This document shows, piece after piece, positions 5,590 through 6,119 of a stretch of 6,119 nt of DNA. The stretch's first letter is position 1, and each line of letters starts with the position of its first letter. The stretch is from assembly GCA_047623945.1 (NCBI GenBank), contig JBLHOT010000146.1:1-6119 (forward strand). Direction: 5' to 3'. Below the pieces are notes generated by a model. The model did no database searches. It worked only from the letters and a program-made list of their open reading frames with translations, and was not told the DNA's origin. Both the position numbers and the translations under genes were made by a program. This stretch comes from Arcticibacterium sp047623945. Its GTDB lineage: Bacteria > Bacteroidota > Bacteroidia > Cytophagales > Spirosomataceae.

Positions 5590-6119
5590 TTACAAAGAAA
5601 CGTCCTTAGGGTTCTTTAAGTAGCTAATCAAATCTAAAACTTCCTGGTCTGTCATTGTTTGCAATAAACCTTCGGGCATCATGGAATTTGCAGAAGTTTC
5701 TTGCGACTGAATGTCTGATTTATTCAATACCAATTCATCTTGACCAATAACCCGCATGGTGATTTGCCTTTCGTTTTCGGAGATGATGTTCCCAATGTAC
5801 GTTCTACCGTCTCTACTGGTCACCACTACCATCTTATAATCATCTTGAATTTCGCCACTTGGCTCTATCAAATTACTCAACAAGTATTCCACATTGGTTC
5901 TGTTAGATCCTGTGATGTCAGGTCCAATATTGCCGCCTTTATTATACATCGTATGGCAGGCAGAGCAGGTGCTCTCAAAAAGGCGTTTCCCATTCACTAA
6001 GTTACTTTTGGCTAAGGCTGGCTCCGTCAATAAATGCCTATATCTCCTGTATGCCAACGATTTATCACCGCTAAGCTGGTCTATAGGCCCCCAAATTTCC
6101 ACAAAGCCATTTCCAACAA
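5590..6119 (-). CDS. TIGR02603-type heme-binding protein, C-terminal cytochrome c domain (5' end outside window)
   Basis: The minus-strand frame is open to the window edge, so this is the C-terminal part of a longer protein. The GTG at 6102 is internal rather than a start. The visible 176 or so residues hold a cytochrome c domain: GKRLFESTCSACH with the heme-attachment CSACH at 5967-5953, NIGPDITGSNR, EYLLSNLIEPSGEI, a short beta domain (DGRTYIGNIISENERQITMR), MMPEG with the likely distal Met, and the closing helix TDQEVLDLISYLKNP. This order is characteristic of the putative heme-binding domain TIGR02603, usually fused to a beta-propeller or membrane-bound dehydrogenase-like N-terminus in Planctomycetes, Verrucomicrobia and Bacteroidota. 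It should be periplasmic and take part in electron transfer, with an unknown substrate. It converges on the DUF5060 gene with a 49-bp gap that contains no clear hairpin terminator. Confidence 0.88.
   Translation of the reverse strand, partial: VGNGFVEIWGPIDQLSGDKSLAYRRYRHLLTEPALAKSNLVNGKRLFESTCSACHTMYNKGGNIGPDITGSNRTNVEYLLSNLIEPSGEIQDDYKMVVVTSRDGRTYIGNIISENERQITMRVIGQDELVLNKSDIQSQETSANSMMPEGLLQTMTDQEVLDLISYLKNPKDVSL

Noticed and set aside
5740..6000. Plus-strand open frame over the cytochrome c gene
   Set aside because: It is antisense to a clear CSACH/MMPEG heme domain and its translation has no recognisable motif.

Overview
The window looks like a chromosomal accessory stretch from a member of the Bacteroidota, probably an environmental Cytophagia- or Flavobacteriia-like organism. 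This is inferred from the low GC content, weak or absent Shine-Dalgarno sequences, a lipoprotein carrying a DUF5060 / collagen-binding-2 glycoside-hydrolase-like architecture, a TIGR02603-type cytochrome c, and a decayed REP-associated tyrosine transposase (RAYT) of the type common in that phylum. No 16S or other definitive marker is present.

Layout from left to right. (1) Positions 1-822 hold the 3' two thirds of a mannonate dehydratase / RspA-type enolase-superfamily gene. (2) Positions 823-1957 hold a compact ParD/ParE toxin-antitoxin operon with a palindromic operator candidate. A pair of diverged direct repeats of just over 100 bp brackets it. (3) Positions 1958-2554 encode a six-pass DUF998-family membrane protein. 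(4) Positions 2555-3728 contain no intact gene and are a graveyard. They hold a long REP-like hairpin, a 14-bp tandem repeat, a broken RAYT gene on the minus strand, a cluster of tight hairpins on its 5' side, and the C-terminal relic of an SGNH/GDSL-type hydrolase. (5) Positions 3729-5540 encode a secreted lipoprotein with an N-terminal DUF5060 domain, a TIM-barrel-like centre and a C-terminal collagen-binding-2-like domain. It is likely a glycoside hydrolase of unknown specificity. (6) Positions 5590-6119, convergent with it, encode the C-terminal cytochrome c domain of a TIGR02603 protein that continues beyond the window.

Functionally the intact outer genes fit carbohydrate catabolism. An outer-surface hydrolase would release sugars, an enolase-superfamily dehydratase would feed sugar acids to 2-keto-3-deoxygluconate, and a heme protein could serve a periplasmic oxidation. 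The hydrolase relic may be a lost accessory esterase of the same locus. That link is contextual inference only. The middle of the window has clearly received and lost mobile material.

The most unusual observation is in the dead RAYT gene. It is interrupted at five places by short GC-rich segments that each add about 15 nt. Two are identical 15-mers, and a third resembles the same unit in the opposite orientation. This looks like repeated insertion of a tiny element rather than ordinary point decay.
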